From Scytalidium lignicola (taxonomy: Eukaryota > Ascomycota > Leotiomycetes), in assembly GCA_002812745.2 (NCBI GenBank), contig NCSJ02000230.1, positions 1 through 64,000 of the forward strand: a DNA stretch of 64,000 nucleotides, given 5' to 3'. Below, in pieces: positions 54,944 to 64,000 of this stretch (within the stretch, counting starts at the first letter, position 1; each line of letters starts with the position of its first letter). The notes beneath the pieces are model-generated. The model saw only the letters and a program-made list of their open reading frames with translations, made no database searches and had not been told where the DNA came from. The translations under genes and the position numbers were made by a program.

Positions 54944-56395
54944 ATGGCTTCCAATTCCCAAGCACGTCTCCAATCTGTCGCCAGCCATCTGGCTGCCCCA
55001 AAATCAAGTCGCAAGGCGAAGTATCTTCAAAAGAGCCCAGATGACATTGTGCGACAATCCTCTCTCGCCAACACTTCACTCAAGCACTAGCTAACAGGCA
55101 ATCATTCAGGTCATAACCTGCGCCCTTCGGACACCCCTCACCAAGGCAAAGAAAGGCGCTTTCAAATCCACAAAAGTTGACGACCTCGTCATCTCAATCC
55201 TCCAATCAACCCTCCAAAAATCTAAGATCGATCCGGCCCTCGTCGAAGATGTATGTCTCGGCAACGTTCTCGCCCAAGGCGGTGCCTACGTAGCTCGATC
55301 TGCCGTCCTTGTCGCCGGCTTCCCAGATACCACTGCTGCCAGCGTTGCCAATCGATTCTGCTCATCGGGATTACTTGCTATTCAACACATCGCGAACAGC
55401 ATCATCGTGGGCGGGATTGAAGTCGGGATTGCCGTCGGCGCAGAAAGCATGAGCACCAATCCAGATGACGGCGCTCCGGATTTAAGCACCAAGATCAAGA
55501 CGCACGAAGTTGCCAAGGATAATCTGCAGCCGATGGGATGGACATCGGAGAATGTAGCCAGGGACTTTAATGTCACGCGGGAAAAGCAGGATAAATTCGC
55601 AGCCAACAGCTTTCAGAAAGCGGAGAAGGCGCAGAAAGCTGGTTGGACAGTGGACGAAATCGCCCCTGTGTATATCGAGCAGAAAGATCCCAAGACCGGC
55701 GCAGTGACCCAAGTTGCTGTTACAGCTGATGAAGGTATAAGACCCGGAACCACGGCTGAATCACTGGGCAAAATCCGTGCCGCTTTTCCACAATGGCCAC
55801 CTTCTGCCACGACTGGAGGGAATGCATCTCAGATCACTGATGGTGCTGCGGCAGTACTACTGATGAAGAGATCGACTGCTGAGAGGCTCGGCCAACCGAT
55901 TCTTGGAAAATTTGTCCTGTCAACGGTTGCAGGTCTTGCCCCTAGGATTATGGGTATTGGACCAACTGTTGCGATCCCAAAGTTGTTAGAGAAGGTAGGA
56001 CTAAGCAAGGAGGATATTGACATTTTTGAGATTAATGAAGCATTTGCTTCGATGGTGAGTTTCAAAACTCAAATAAAGCTGTTTGATCTGTTCAGCGGGA
56101 CATAAAATAACACGCGTTTAAAGGGTGTATATTGTGTCGAGAAATTAGGTCTTGATCCTGCGAAAGTCAATCCACGAGGTGGTGCCATTGCTATTGGACA
56201 TCCTCTTGGCTGTACCGGTGCACGCCAGGTAGTGACGGCTCTTTCGGAATTAAGAAGAACTGGGTCCGATCTAGCTATTACATCGATGTGCATAGGCACG
56301 GTATGTGTCCCTGAATTAAATGCACTAAGAATTTTATACTGACGTTAACTTACTAGGGTATGGGTATGGCATCGTTATTAGTACGAGAGCAATGA
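54944..56395 (+). CDS. POT1: Peroxisomal 3-ketoacyl-CoA thiolase with PTS2
   Basis: Catalyses the last step of fatty-acid beta-oxidation. Exons are 54944-55048, 55110-56054, 56124-56300 and 56357-56395 (421 aa). The N-terminus has a perfect type-2 peroxisomal targeting signal, R8-L9-x5-H15-L16 (RLQSVASHL). Thiolase motifs: VITCALRTPLTKAKKGAF at the N domain, active-site Cys119 in NRFCSSGLLAI, INEAFAS, GGAIAIGHPLGCTGARQ (catalytic His) and SMCIGTGMGMA (second Cys). Length and gene structure fit fungal POT1/FOX3 orthologues. The first exon encodes almost exactly the targeting presequence, as is common. It ends in LVREQ, with no PTS1. Its pairing with the divergent acyl-CoA synthetase supports peroxisomal function. 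Confidence 0.96.
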
Positions 56396-58921
56396 TGAGT
56401 AATGAGATTAGAAATATCATTGGATTAGACTGTAAAGTTCGTAGTACACCTATATAGACATATCCAGTGTAAAATATATCATATTCCCTAACCTTACAAC
56501 ACACATCTATTACCTATTTCACTTTGCCTATTTCCCAAGACGAAGCGAAATGCCTAGATGAGAAGATCTGATAAGATCCGAATAAGTTTGTCCAACGTTC
56601 TTCTAAATTTGGTTAAAACTGATTGAAACATCTGATATGACTTTTGTTTATTCTAGTTACCTCGTTATAGTTGAACAAGAGAATATTCTCCTCCCTTGAT
56701 TCACGTCTTAGGAGATTCATCGTAGTGAGTTTACCGGAAGCATCGGAGATCATTGAGTGCCTATTGAAGTTGGTAGTAATGCGAGAGCATTCACTCTCTC
56801 ACTTGTTATCACTGTAGACAGTATCTTTCAGCGGTTGAACAATTTCAAAAAGCACTCTACTTTCACATTATGGTTATTACAAGAAGTTAAGCTAAAACAT
56901 GAAGCAGCACAACTCATATGCCGCACCACTACAAACAAATCCAATACAAGTTGCGTCTATGGTAGCTGTTTCCAATTTAAATCTTCCCTATATGCCCTTT
57001 CCCTTATATATGTTGTGGCCGATTTGCTAGCTGTACACGTGTACCCGTTAATCAATTCGGCTGGCTTATTTCGTTAGTTGTATTAAGTTTGTCCGACTGG
57101 ATTGATCAATAGAGTGGGATGGCGAATTAGCTAGAACATTGTATGTTTCTCTGTATGTAGGACTACTAGCTGCGGTAGCCCGCGATTTTGTGTCCTTAGA
57201 TTACATGCTAGACTTTTTGGCCATGTATTATGCTTTCTAGAGTATGACTTAATAATGCTATGTTAGCAATATGATATTTGTTTTTTGAAGATAAAAAGGA
57301 CTATTTCCCTCCTGCCTATTAGTATATNAAAAAGCAAGCAAATGTGTAGAATAAATTATCAAGAATTATAATTGTTCTCTAAGTAACTTAAGGTTAATAT
57401 GCTTTGAATTACGTAGTAGTGTAACTTAAATCAGTAAAGAACATTTTGTACAAGGTTAAAGTCAGCGTTGATTTTCCCATTCCAAGCTAGAACAATCAGG
57501 CTTGATATCCGGGACAAGAAAAGTTGATATATCAGATGTACAAACTAGAGAAGCATCCACCGGTGCAATTTTCGGTTACAAGAACCAAAAGATTGTGTTC
57601 TCCGCAGAATTAATTAAGGCGCTCTGTGCTATTGGTAGAATTTGGGGTTAATAATTTACTCATGCTTGTGTAATTCATTTTAGCTTCTCTCAAAGACATA
57701 ATACGAAGCATTCTTCATGGAGTAATATATAAAGGTGGAGCACATGTAACGTATTCTTCACTTTTCACGTGCTTTGGTGGTTTTCAGTAGATCCTTTCCT
57801 CCCCAATGAAGCGAGCACATTTCTTCTTGACACCCCCTGCTAAAGCGCGATATGTGAGATAGTGGATGTGGCATGGAGATATTATTACTGTACGACTGAT
57901 TCTTCGTTACTTCATTAGGCTGCTAATAGCGGAAGTCTCGGTACAGCTCATGCTGATTCAAAATAATGGCTTAGCCTGCTAATTTGTTAAATTAAATTCC
58001 ATAATACAGTAAGTTACACGAGGTATTAGTAAGTTATTAGCTGTTAAATTCAAAACAGTGGCTGTGCTTATAAAACCGGTTGCGGTAGAATATTGTTATA
58101 GTACTTTATGCAACATGGGCCTAGACGTCTAAATCTTATGGCAGAACAGTACCATCTGATTATATCTGACAGCCGGAATGAGCTATCCGCTTATGGTTTG
58201 TCACAGCATCCCAAGATGTGTCTAAATATAACAAGCTTAAGCTCCGGCCGTACAATAATATCTGATGCGCGCTTTTTGTCGATCAAGACTTGCACAGAGT
58301 ACTACTGTAGAACTCTTTTCTAAACTTCCCTTCAATCACCTTCTAAAACCTGTGTACCTTCCCCTTTGGTAGCTCCGATCCGCCCGTGCGCAACATGGGG
58401 ATTCTGGTAGGCCCAGGGTGGGTCGTAATGGAGAATCTTTCTTGAACAATCCCCCGCAACGATCGCAGCGGACGTTTATCTCGATTCATAGGGCGGTCCG
58501 CCGCACAGAGGTTCGGAGCCCGGTACCTAGAAGGGCAAGCCATGATTCTATGCACGAGGAAGTCACCGCACCAACGTATGTGGGTAGTCCGGTATCCTAC
58601 AACCACCAGTCGTAAAGAGGGAAAAGAGCACGGAGGTAGCGAACAGCCAGGTATTAAGCTTTCAGCAACGGTCATCACTCAGGGGCAGTCCCCGGCCTGG
58701 CTTTAATATAGCCCGATTTGGTACAGCACCGGTACATGTACTGTGCTATAGGATCACCAATGCTCATCCCTAGTCCTTGCGTGATCCTTCCCTAAAGAAC
58801 CTCCCCCTGCCTCTGGAAACTCATATATAGAGAAGGAACTATGGCTCTTTTCCCCAACTCTCATTCTAGCTACCCGACAAACTGTCGAGCCCACCTCGGT
58901 ATATCCTCTCGTTCTTACAAT
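56396..58921. other. Long intergenic region, no gene supported
   Basis: About 2.5 kb of moderately AT-rich DNA with scattered short frames (e.g. 56757-57077 +) that lack features. A GC-richer block at about 58340-58700 is open on both strands but matches nothing I know. The stretch near 58820-58830 (CATATATAGAGAAGG) is a probable TATA region about 100 bp before the secreted-protein gene. Confidence 0.5.
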
Positions 58922-60021
58922 ATGCTTTCAAAACTTCTTTACACCAGCGCATTCGCTGCCCTAGTAGCTGTTGTTTCTGGTGCAAATGAATACTCTGATA
59001 GCGATTTCGCAAACAGTAAGATTATTCGCCTAGGCTGTATCTTTTTAGTAATTAGCTAAATAAATAAATCCTGTAGACCTCGATTCTGTCGTTCAGGATC
59101 TTGCACCGTCAGAACTCCTTATCCAAGCTTATAAGATAAAATGCTAACATTTCAAAGATACTGGCACTTTGCAGATGGCAGTTGCTATCCTCAAGCCGCA
59201 GAAGTGAACGGGCAACAAACCAACGGAAATGAAGCAGGAGGAGACCTGTGTATCATTTCACAACTTGCAAATGGGTGCCAGGATCCAGGACCATGGAATG
59301 GTGCTAACACCCAGGGGTCATCCTTCCCAACCTACTACACAGCCAACTACTGCCCCGATTCTAATACTTGGCGAATTGTCTACAGCGTCTATTTCCGTCA
59401 CGTATGTACCTATTATCCTTAAGCGCCCATTTCTTTACTAATGGTTCAACTAGGATTCTGGCCACGAGAGTGATTGGGAGTTCGCTGCCATTGTTCTTCA
59501 GAAGGATTCTAACAACCTCTGGTTCCGCGATTGCATTTTCCTGGAACAAGATGGAAGCCACCCTTGCGTGGGTTACGGTTCCTTCACCACCGTAAACGAG
59601 TAAGTTGTCTTCCAGCTTCTGGTTATAAAGGGCTACAATTGGCTGTGCTTGTAAAAGACTTGAATTAATGCTGACATTAAATGTTACAGGGACAATATCA
59701 ACGATGACTCTCAGACAAACGGAAACCACCCCAAGATCTATTCTGCCAAATACCACCATGCCATGTGGAACAATCAGTACACTGGTAACAAGGGTGACTG
59801 CCTTGTCCTCAACGTTGATCAATTCCGTGTCAATGATTTCTACTTCCCAGCTGCAAATAATTTAGCTAACGGAACTCTCATTCCTCGTACGTATTCTCCT
59901 CAACAATTAGAGTTGCAGAACTAACTATTTTCTAGTTGGCTGGGATTGGGGAAGTGCAACCTCAGCACCTTTGGTGACTGCTGCTTGGTCCGGTGGTGGA
60001 CAAAACATTTGCAACTTTTAG
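58922..60021 (+). CDS. Secreted protein, NPP1-like (tentative)
   Basis: Six exons, 58922-59015, 59077-59107, 59158-59401, 59454-59599, 59690-59886 and 59936-60021, join with consistent phases to 265 aa. The second intron, 50 nt with donor GTCAGA, contains a strong branch site TGCTAAC. The first 20 residues are a clear signal peptide (LLYTSAFAALVAVVSG). Several Cys in the mature part suggest disulphides. A GHESDWE heptapeptide at the start of exon 4, preceded by a VYSVYF strand, resembles the GHRHDWE signature of necrosis- and ethylene-inducing-like (NPP1/NLP) proteins, where the acidic residues and His bind a cation. Here two of seven positions differ (R to E, H to S), so activity should not be assumed. 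Family assignment is tentative; a related secreted family is possible. No sign of RIP or truncation. Confidence 0.6.
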
Positions 60022-60875
60022 ATACGAGATAAAACAACTGGAGCCTCTTAATAAGGCAATTTATTCATCTATACTGTAATGAACCCCTAGATATGCATCA
60101 TGTTGTTGGAAAGAATTAATATTATGACCTCATTCTAGCCATACTAGCCACACTAGCCATAAGAGCTCTGTTCAATTTCCATGTCTATAAAAAATACTAA
60201 CTTAATAGCCCCACCTTAGTCAGTAGATTATATAATTGCTAAAAATTCTAGAACAGGCCCTTGCCTCTTCTATTTATATTCAAACGCCAAGCCATGTTGC
60301 TCGCCTAGCCTCATCCAGAATAGTTCTTACGACATACAACGATAGATCTTCCCTCTTCCAGTCATATATATAAATAAATAATAAGCTCGGCATTAACTTT
60401 CACTTTCTTGTTTCATGATTTGAAAATCCAAATTGTCGAAATAGAATCTCTGTCGGTGAAAAGGCGATGCATCTACCCCCTGCTGACACGATTCACTCAG
60501 CCTCTACTCCTGCAGTACCTAGTTGAAGGATTATTATTTTAGTATAATTCAATTGCGAGTGCCGGATTGAAAATGGTTAGCTTTTAGTTATATGGGATGA
60601 TCATGTTGCTTCATACTGTCTAAAGCTGGTCGCTCAAACGTGCTCGTCGAACTTGGATTCACCACAACAGACCGCTTAGCGGCCTAGATTTACCACCACA
60701 GAACTAAAATATAAGAAACAATAGATGAGCACGCAATTACGTATATTCATATATCCACTGACACAACTTCAAAGCAAATAAATGAAGCTCCAAAGGTTGA
60801 TCTTAAGTAGACAAACCCTCTAATAAATGACGTATCAAGGCCAGTTTTATGGGTCTTCTAAGAGAACAATAGTCT
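60022..60875. other. Intergenic, no gene seen
   Basis: 3' flank of the secreted-protein gene, with AT-rich runs and no supported frame. Confidence 0.5.
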
Positions 60876-61040
60876 CTAGGAAAATGCTATACCAATTGTC
60901 TTATCCCATGGTGATGGCATGACCAGCTTGCCGTCCAGTGAGAATGTTGCAAGTGTGACGGGATGTAAATGACCTCTAAGCTCTATTACCCTCTCACTTT
61001 GAATTTGAATTTCTGCTCCCGCTGCCGGTATAACTGCCAT
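60876..61040 (-). pseudogene. WD40-repeat relic
   Basis: A 54-codon frame reads VIELRGHLHPVTLATFSLDG then KLVMPSPWDKTIG, i.e. the GH...V..V.FS.DG.....S.WDKTI pattern of a single WD40 repeat, with W-D-K-T-I intact. It then stops; no neighbouring repeats are readable on either side. Probably debris of a NACHT-WD40 (STAND) gene, a family also seen as a fragment at 7966-8520. Confidence 0.55.
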
Positions 61041-62070
61041 TCCTTTAAATCAATTGACTAGGCGACTTGGAGACCTAGGCATGACCTTGATAACTTCTAA
61101 CGCACGACCTATCTAATGATATTAGAAGGTATAGGCTCCCCAGTGACATGTTGAACCTGATAATATGCATTGTCTGCTCTCTAACTATTGTGCATCTGAG
61201 GCAGCTTTTAAAGGGTTATCCTTGCGCTACTAGATTCACAGTCTATGGTGACAGAGAAATACGGAGAAGTATATCGAGTATGGCAATGAGAAAGCTTACT
61301 GTAGTCGACTCGGTGATAGCCAGGGAATATCTTCAGTTCTATTTTCTTTATGGATTTTTTTTAAACATTTGCGAAGTTAATATGACAGAATCTAGCATTA
61401 ATAATAAATGCTAGTCTAACTAACTATTCAATTGTCCTTAGCCTATTAGTCATCTCTATGCTTTTGACATCCAATGTTAAACTCTCATCGCTTAGTTCGT
61501 AAAGATCCACTCCTCACTCGGCGTAATTGATTTAGTAGTTTACAATATCTAAAAATTCATTGCTTCTACCCTAAAATCTTGAAGGTACATCAAACTTAAG
61601 CAAAGTTTAAGAAAATCTAGTCATATTCTGCTCTAATACAAGTACTACTCCCAACGTCTTAGCTTTTCCACGACGTCATCACGCATCCGTTNAAAAAATC
61701 CGACTCCGTGGATTAATCAGCGCAACACGGAAGTCCGAGTCGGTTAATCCTAATTTGACCTATTTACCAAACTTGACTCCTTAATAATACCTATAGATTG
61801 TGCAAAATTTATAAGCCTATTTTTGTCTCAATCAATAAAGATATAATAAACACGGAGCTCCGGGCCAACTAATTTCCCCGTTTACCTCTGTAGCACTATG
61901 ATCGCAAAGCAAATTCAGTTCGTATTAACTTTGATGTGAGAGTATATTGAACGCCTCTAAAATAGAAAATGGTATAAGTAGATGTCGAGTTATACAATTG
62001 AGGAACAAGTTTTAACCCCATTAATCTCCCTTAACCTAACCTACCAAGCCATCAGAAGAATATAACCATC
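61041..62070. other. Intergenic, no gene supported
   Basis: Upstream region of the NmrA-like gene. An 88-codon plus frame at 61148-61414 has no features. An N lies in an A run at 61692. Confidence 0.5.
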
Positions 62071-63009
62071 ATGAGTAAGCTTCTTGTCATATTTGGAGCT
62101 ACGGGTCAGCAAGGCGGTTCAATAGTCGAATATGTTCTCAACGACTCCATACTTTCAAAGGAATTTAAGGTTCGAGCAGTAACTCGTGACCCATCAAATC
62201 CCGCTGCTCGGGCATTAGAGAAGAAAGGAGTGGAAGTTGTCAAAGCTGATGCAGACGATGAGGAATCCGTCAAAAAAGCTATAATAGGTGCACACACTAT
62301 ATTTGCCGTTACAGTCACAAACTACGATGAACGTCTGAAGGAAAGAGAATTTAGCCAGGTCAAAGCAATAGCCAATGCAGCTGTCGAAACAGGAGCACCA
62401 TATCTTATTTTCAGCACTCTTCCAAACCCAACTGCAGTATCAGGAGGCAGATACAAGAATTGTGATGTATTCAACTCTAAGGCGGAAGCGGAGGAGTATA
62501 TTCGCACATTACCAATCAAAAGTGCCTTCTTTGCCCCCGGATTTTTCATGCAGAACTTTCAAGGCTTTATCTCGCCGCAGCCTTTAGGAGATGGAACATA
62601 CGCCATATCCAACTTTATTCGTCCTGAGACTAAACTTCCTCTCATCGATATTGTGGGAGACACAGGTAAATTTGTTGGAGCCATGCTAGCTGAACCAGAT
62701 AAATATGAGGGCAAGGTCTTTTCAGCAGCTACGGCATTGTATTCACTCAATGAGATCGTAGAGACGATAAGCAAGATATCTGGCAAGACTGTCAAATACA
62801 ACCAGGTACCAGAGAGTGCGTTTCGCGGTGTTTTACCAATGCCGCCTGTTGGTGTCGATAACATAATGGAAATGTTCGCATACTATCAGGATCCTGGCTA
62901 TTATGGTCCTAGTTCAAATGAACTTGTTGAGTGGACTGCCCAACAGGCTACGGGCAAACTGACCACCTTTGAGGAGTATCTAGTAGAAAATCCTCTACAT
63001 TTGGATTAA
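62071..63009 (+). CDS. NmrA-like family NAD(P)-binding protein
   Basis: Single exon, 312 aa. The N-terminus is a Rossmann fold: KLLVIFGATGQQGGSIVEYV (GATGxxG at residues 9-15), then VRAVTRDPSNPAARAL, ADADDEESVKKAI and IFAVTVTN, the order of NmrA-like proteins (PF05368). A Tyr/Lys catalytic pair of active SDRs is not evident. Members act as redox-sensing regulators (NmrA) or as reductases; the SAFFAPGFFMQNFQGF region and the 310-residue length fit the HSCARG-like branch that binds NADP. No genomic context points to a substrate. Intact; the start is the only ATG before GATGQQG. Confidence 0.9.
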   Translation: MSKLLVIFGATGQQGGSIVEYVLNDSILSKEFKVRAVTRDPSNPAARALEKKGVEVVKADADDEESVKKAIIGAHTIFAVTVTNYDERLKEREFSQVKAIANAAVETGAPYLIFSTLPNPTAVSGGRYKNCDVFNSKAEAEEYIRTLPIKSAFFAPGFFMQNFQGFISPQPLGDGTYAISNFIRPETKLPLIDIVGDTGKFVGAMLAEPDKYEGKVFSAATALYSLNEIVETISKISGKTVKYNQVPESAFRGVLPMPPVGVDNIMEMFAYYQDPGYYGPSSNELVEWTAQQATGKLTTFEEYLVENPLHLD

Positions 63010-63172
63010 TATGAACTGAGGTTTTGACAACTTTCGTCCTCTCATTCATTTTTATCACAATTGAATAGCTAGTTTTTTTAAATACAGTAAATTATTTCAA
63101 TAAGTATCACAATTTCAATTAGTCTGACAAGCAAAAAGATTAGATTCGTTTATGTCATACATTGGGGTATAT
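63010..63172. other. Short convergent intergenic spacer
   Basis: 163 bp between two convergent stop codons; AT-rich, presumably with both terminators. Confidence 0.5.
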
Positions 63173-64000
63173 CTAACAGAATTCCATAATCTCACAAAGC
63201 GATGGATCCCATTTCTGGCCGTCCATAATACCATGTACGTAACACTCCCCAATAAACTCATAAAAGTCTCCTTTCTTCCTTATTACCATCGGACGCTGCA
63301 AGGTCTGGATGAGGCAAACCTTATCCCCAACCCTACTTAGAGCCGGGACCAGACACATGTAATCATCTGCAAAGCCAAAACGCTTATCAACAAATGTACC
63401 ATTATTCTCCATTGTAACATCATAAAACATAGATTCCGTATTTCCTTGTTGTTGGATCCATGAGCGCCATTCCCAGAATTTCTGGAGTGCTTGACTCCGA
63501 TCTTGTTGAGTTAAGAAGCTGTGCTTGTTACCTGCAAGCAAAGTCCCTAAATATGCTTCTAAATATGTCTCTCCTGTGAAATAAACAGCATCCTCATCAA
63601 TCAAGGAGTAAGCATGTTTCTCAATATCTACATAACTTGCTGTAGGCTCGATTTCGGAAGCGATTTTGCTTAGTTTTGTGATTGTCCCAATGATAATGCC
63701 ACCAGCAGAAAGAATTTTACGATCCCGAACTTCAACACGATGCTTTGGAATCCTATAGCCTTTTTGAGGACCTCCAGCATCCCATGATGACATGCCCATA
63801 ATGCGTGAGTAGGGCTTATAAGTCCAATCTGGTACCCATGATGGAAAGTCATGATTTTCCTGTGCTGAACGACCAGCATAAGAAATAACTGATGGGCCAC
63901 GTTTTAAGAGATAATTTATAGCAAGCTCTTCAAAGGCCATCTTCCAATCGGCGTGGTGAACAGGATCCACCATAATCTCATATCCCTTCGTCTGCTTTGC
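63173..64000 (-). CDS. HET-type (heterokaryon incompatibility-like) protein, C-terminal part
   Basis: The minus frame is open from the right window edge to the stop at 63173, at least 275 residues. It contains FEELAINYLLKRGPSVISYA, then HDFPSWVPDWTYKP (the PSWVPDW element is very common just after the HET domain), VEVRDRKILSAGGIIIGTIT, and near the end VCLIQTLQRPMVIRKKG followed by YEFIGECYVHGIMDG, the standard C-terminal signature of these proteins. The HET domain itself would lie beyond 64000. Such proteins mediate non-self recognition and cell death in filamentous ascomycetes, although many have unknown roles. No stops or RIP are visible in the part present. Confidence 0.8.
   Translation of the reverse strand, partial: AKQTKGYEIMVDPVHHADWKMAFEELAINYLLKRGPSVISYAGRSAQENHDFPSWVPDWTYKPYSRIMGMSSWDAGGPQKGYRIPKHRVEVRDRKILSAGGIIIGTITKLSKIASEIEPTASYVDIEKHAYSLIDEDAVYFTGETYLEAYLGTLLAGNKHSFLTQQDRSQALQKFWEWRSWIQQQGNTESMFYDVTMENNGTFVDKRFGFADDYMCLVPALSRVGDKVCLIQTLQRPMVIRKKGDFYEFIGECYVHGIMDGQKWDPSLCEIMEFC

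Noticed and set aside
56757..57077. 106-codon plus frame after the thiolase gene
   Set aside because: Composition like the surrounding AT-rich intergenic DNA; no motif or splice support.
61148..61414. 88-codon plus frame before the NmrA-like gene
   Set aside because: No recognisable domain; hydrophobic composition follows local AT richness.
1..64000. tRNA, rRNA or CRISPR arrays
   Set aside because: I looked for tRNA arm sequences, rRNA-like blocks and spaced direct repeats and saw none that I could support by eye; a tRNAscan or covariance-model search would settle this.

Overview
The window looks like a chromosome segment of a filamentous ascomycete. Genes have short introns (about 50-80 nt, GT-AG, plus one GC-AG), and several families are typical of filamentous ascomycetes (Zn2Cys6 regulator, FunK1 kinase, HET protein, NmrA-like protein, NACHT/STAND fragment). 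Gene-rich DNA of ordinary composition alternates with very AT-rich, TpA-rich blocks of decayed transposons, the pattern expected of repeat-induced point mutation (RIP). A Leotiomycetes-type genome is my best guess, but that is inference.

Layout. 1-3.7 kb: end of an unknown gene, a Zn2Cys6 regulator and a small conserved gene. 3.7-31 kb: an accessory block almost entirely of mobile DNA. It holds a solo LTR, a decayed Gypsy copy (family A) inserted in a Tc1-like transposase gene, gene debris (FunK1 kinase, STAND ATPase, ankyrin), one intact BTB gene, a Helitron-type helicase relic, a full-length but dead Gypsy-A chromovirus (14202-21324), two 3' portions of a second Gypsy (family B, 21325-29666), a Copia remnant and a MITE. 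31-38 kb: an SDR, a sulfotransferase-like gene, a frameshifted metallophosphoesterase and an M20 carboxypeptidase with one frameshift. 38-57 kb: conserved housekeeping DNA with MCM6, RNase H2 subunit C, REX4, ESA1, a small 2EXR/F-box-like protein, a 65-aa membrane protein, an unknown 481-aa protein, a fatty-acyl-CoA synthetase and a PTS2 3-ketoacyl-CoA thiolase. 57-64 kb: a secreted NPP1-like protein, a WD40 relic, an NmrA-like protein and the C-terminal part of a HET-type protein running off the right edge.

Functional links. The acyl-CoA synthetase and the peroxisomal thiolase are divergent neighbours; both act in fatty-acid activation and beta-oxidation, and a CCGAGG fatty-acid-response hexamer lies between them. 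MCM6 has two ACGCGT (MCB) boxes upstream, as expected of an S-phase gene. REX4 and ESA1 share a 220-bp bidirectional promoter.

The most unusual signal is in the retrotransposons. Gypsy-A carries, between pol and the 3' LTR, an antisense ORF for a Cys-containing, coiled-coil-like protein. A diverged Gypsy-A copy keeps the same protein pattern, and Gypsy-B shows a weaker antisense coiled-coil-like track in the equivalent place. Exon boundaries were derived by hand from splice signals and reading phase; no similarity searches were possible, so family names rest on recognised motifs.
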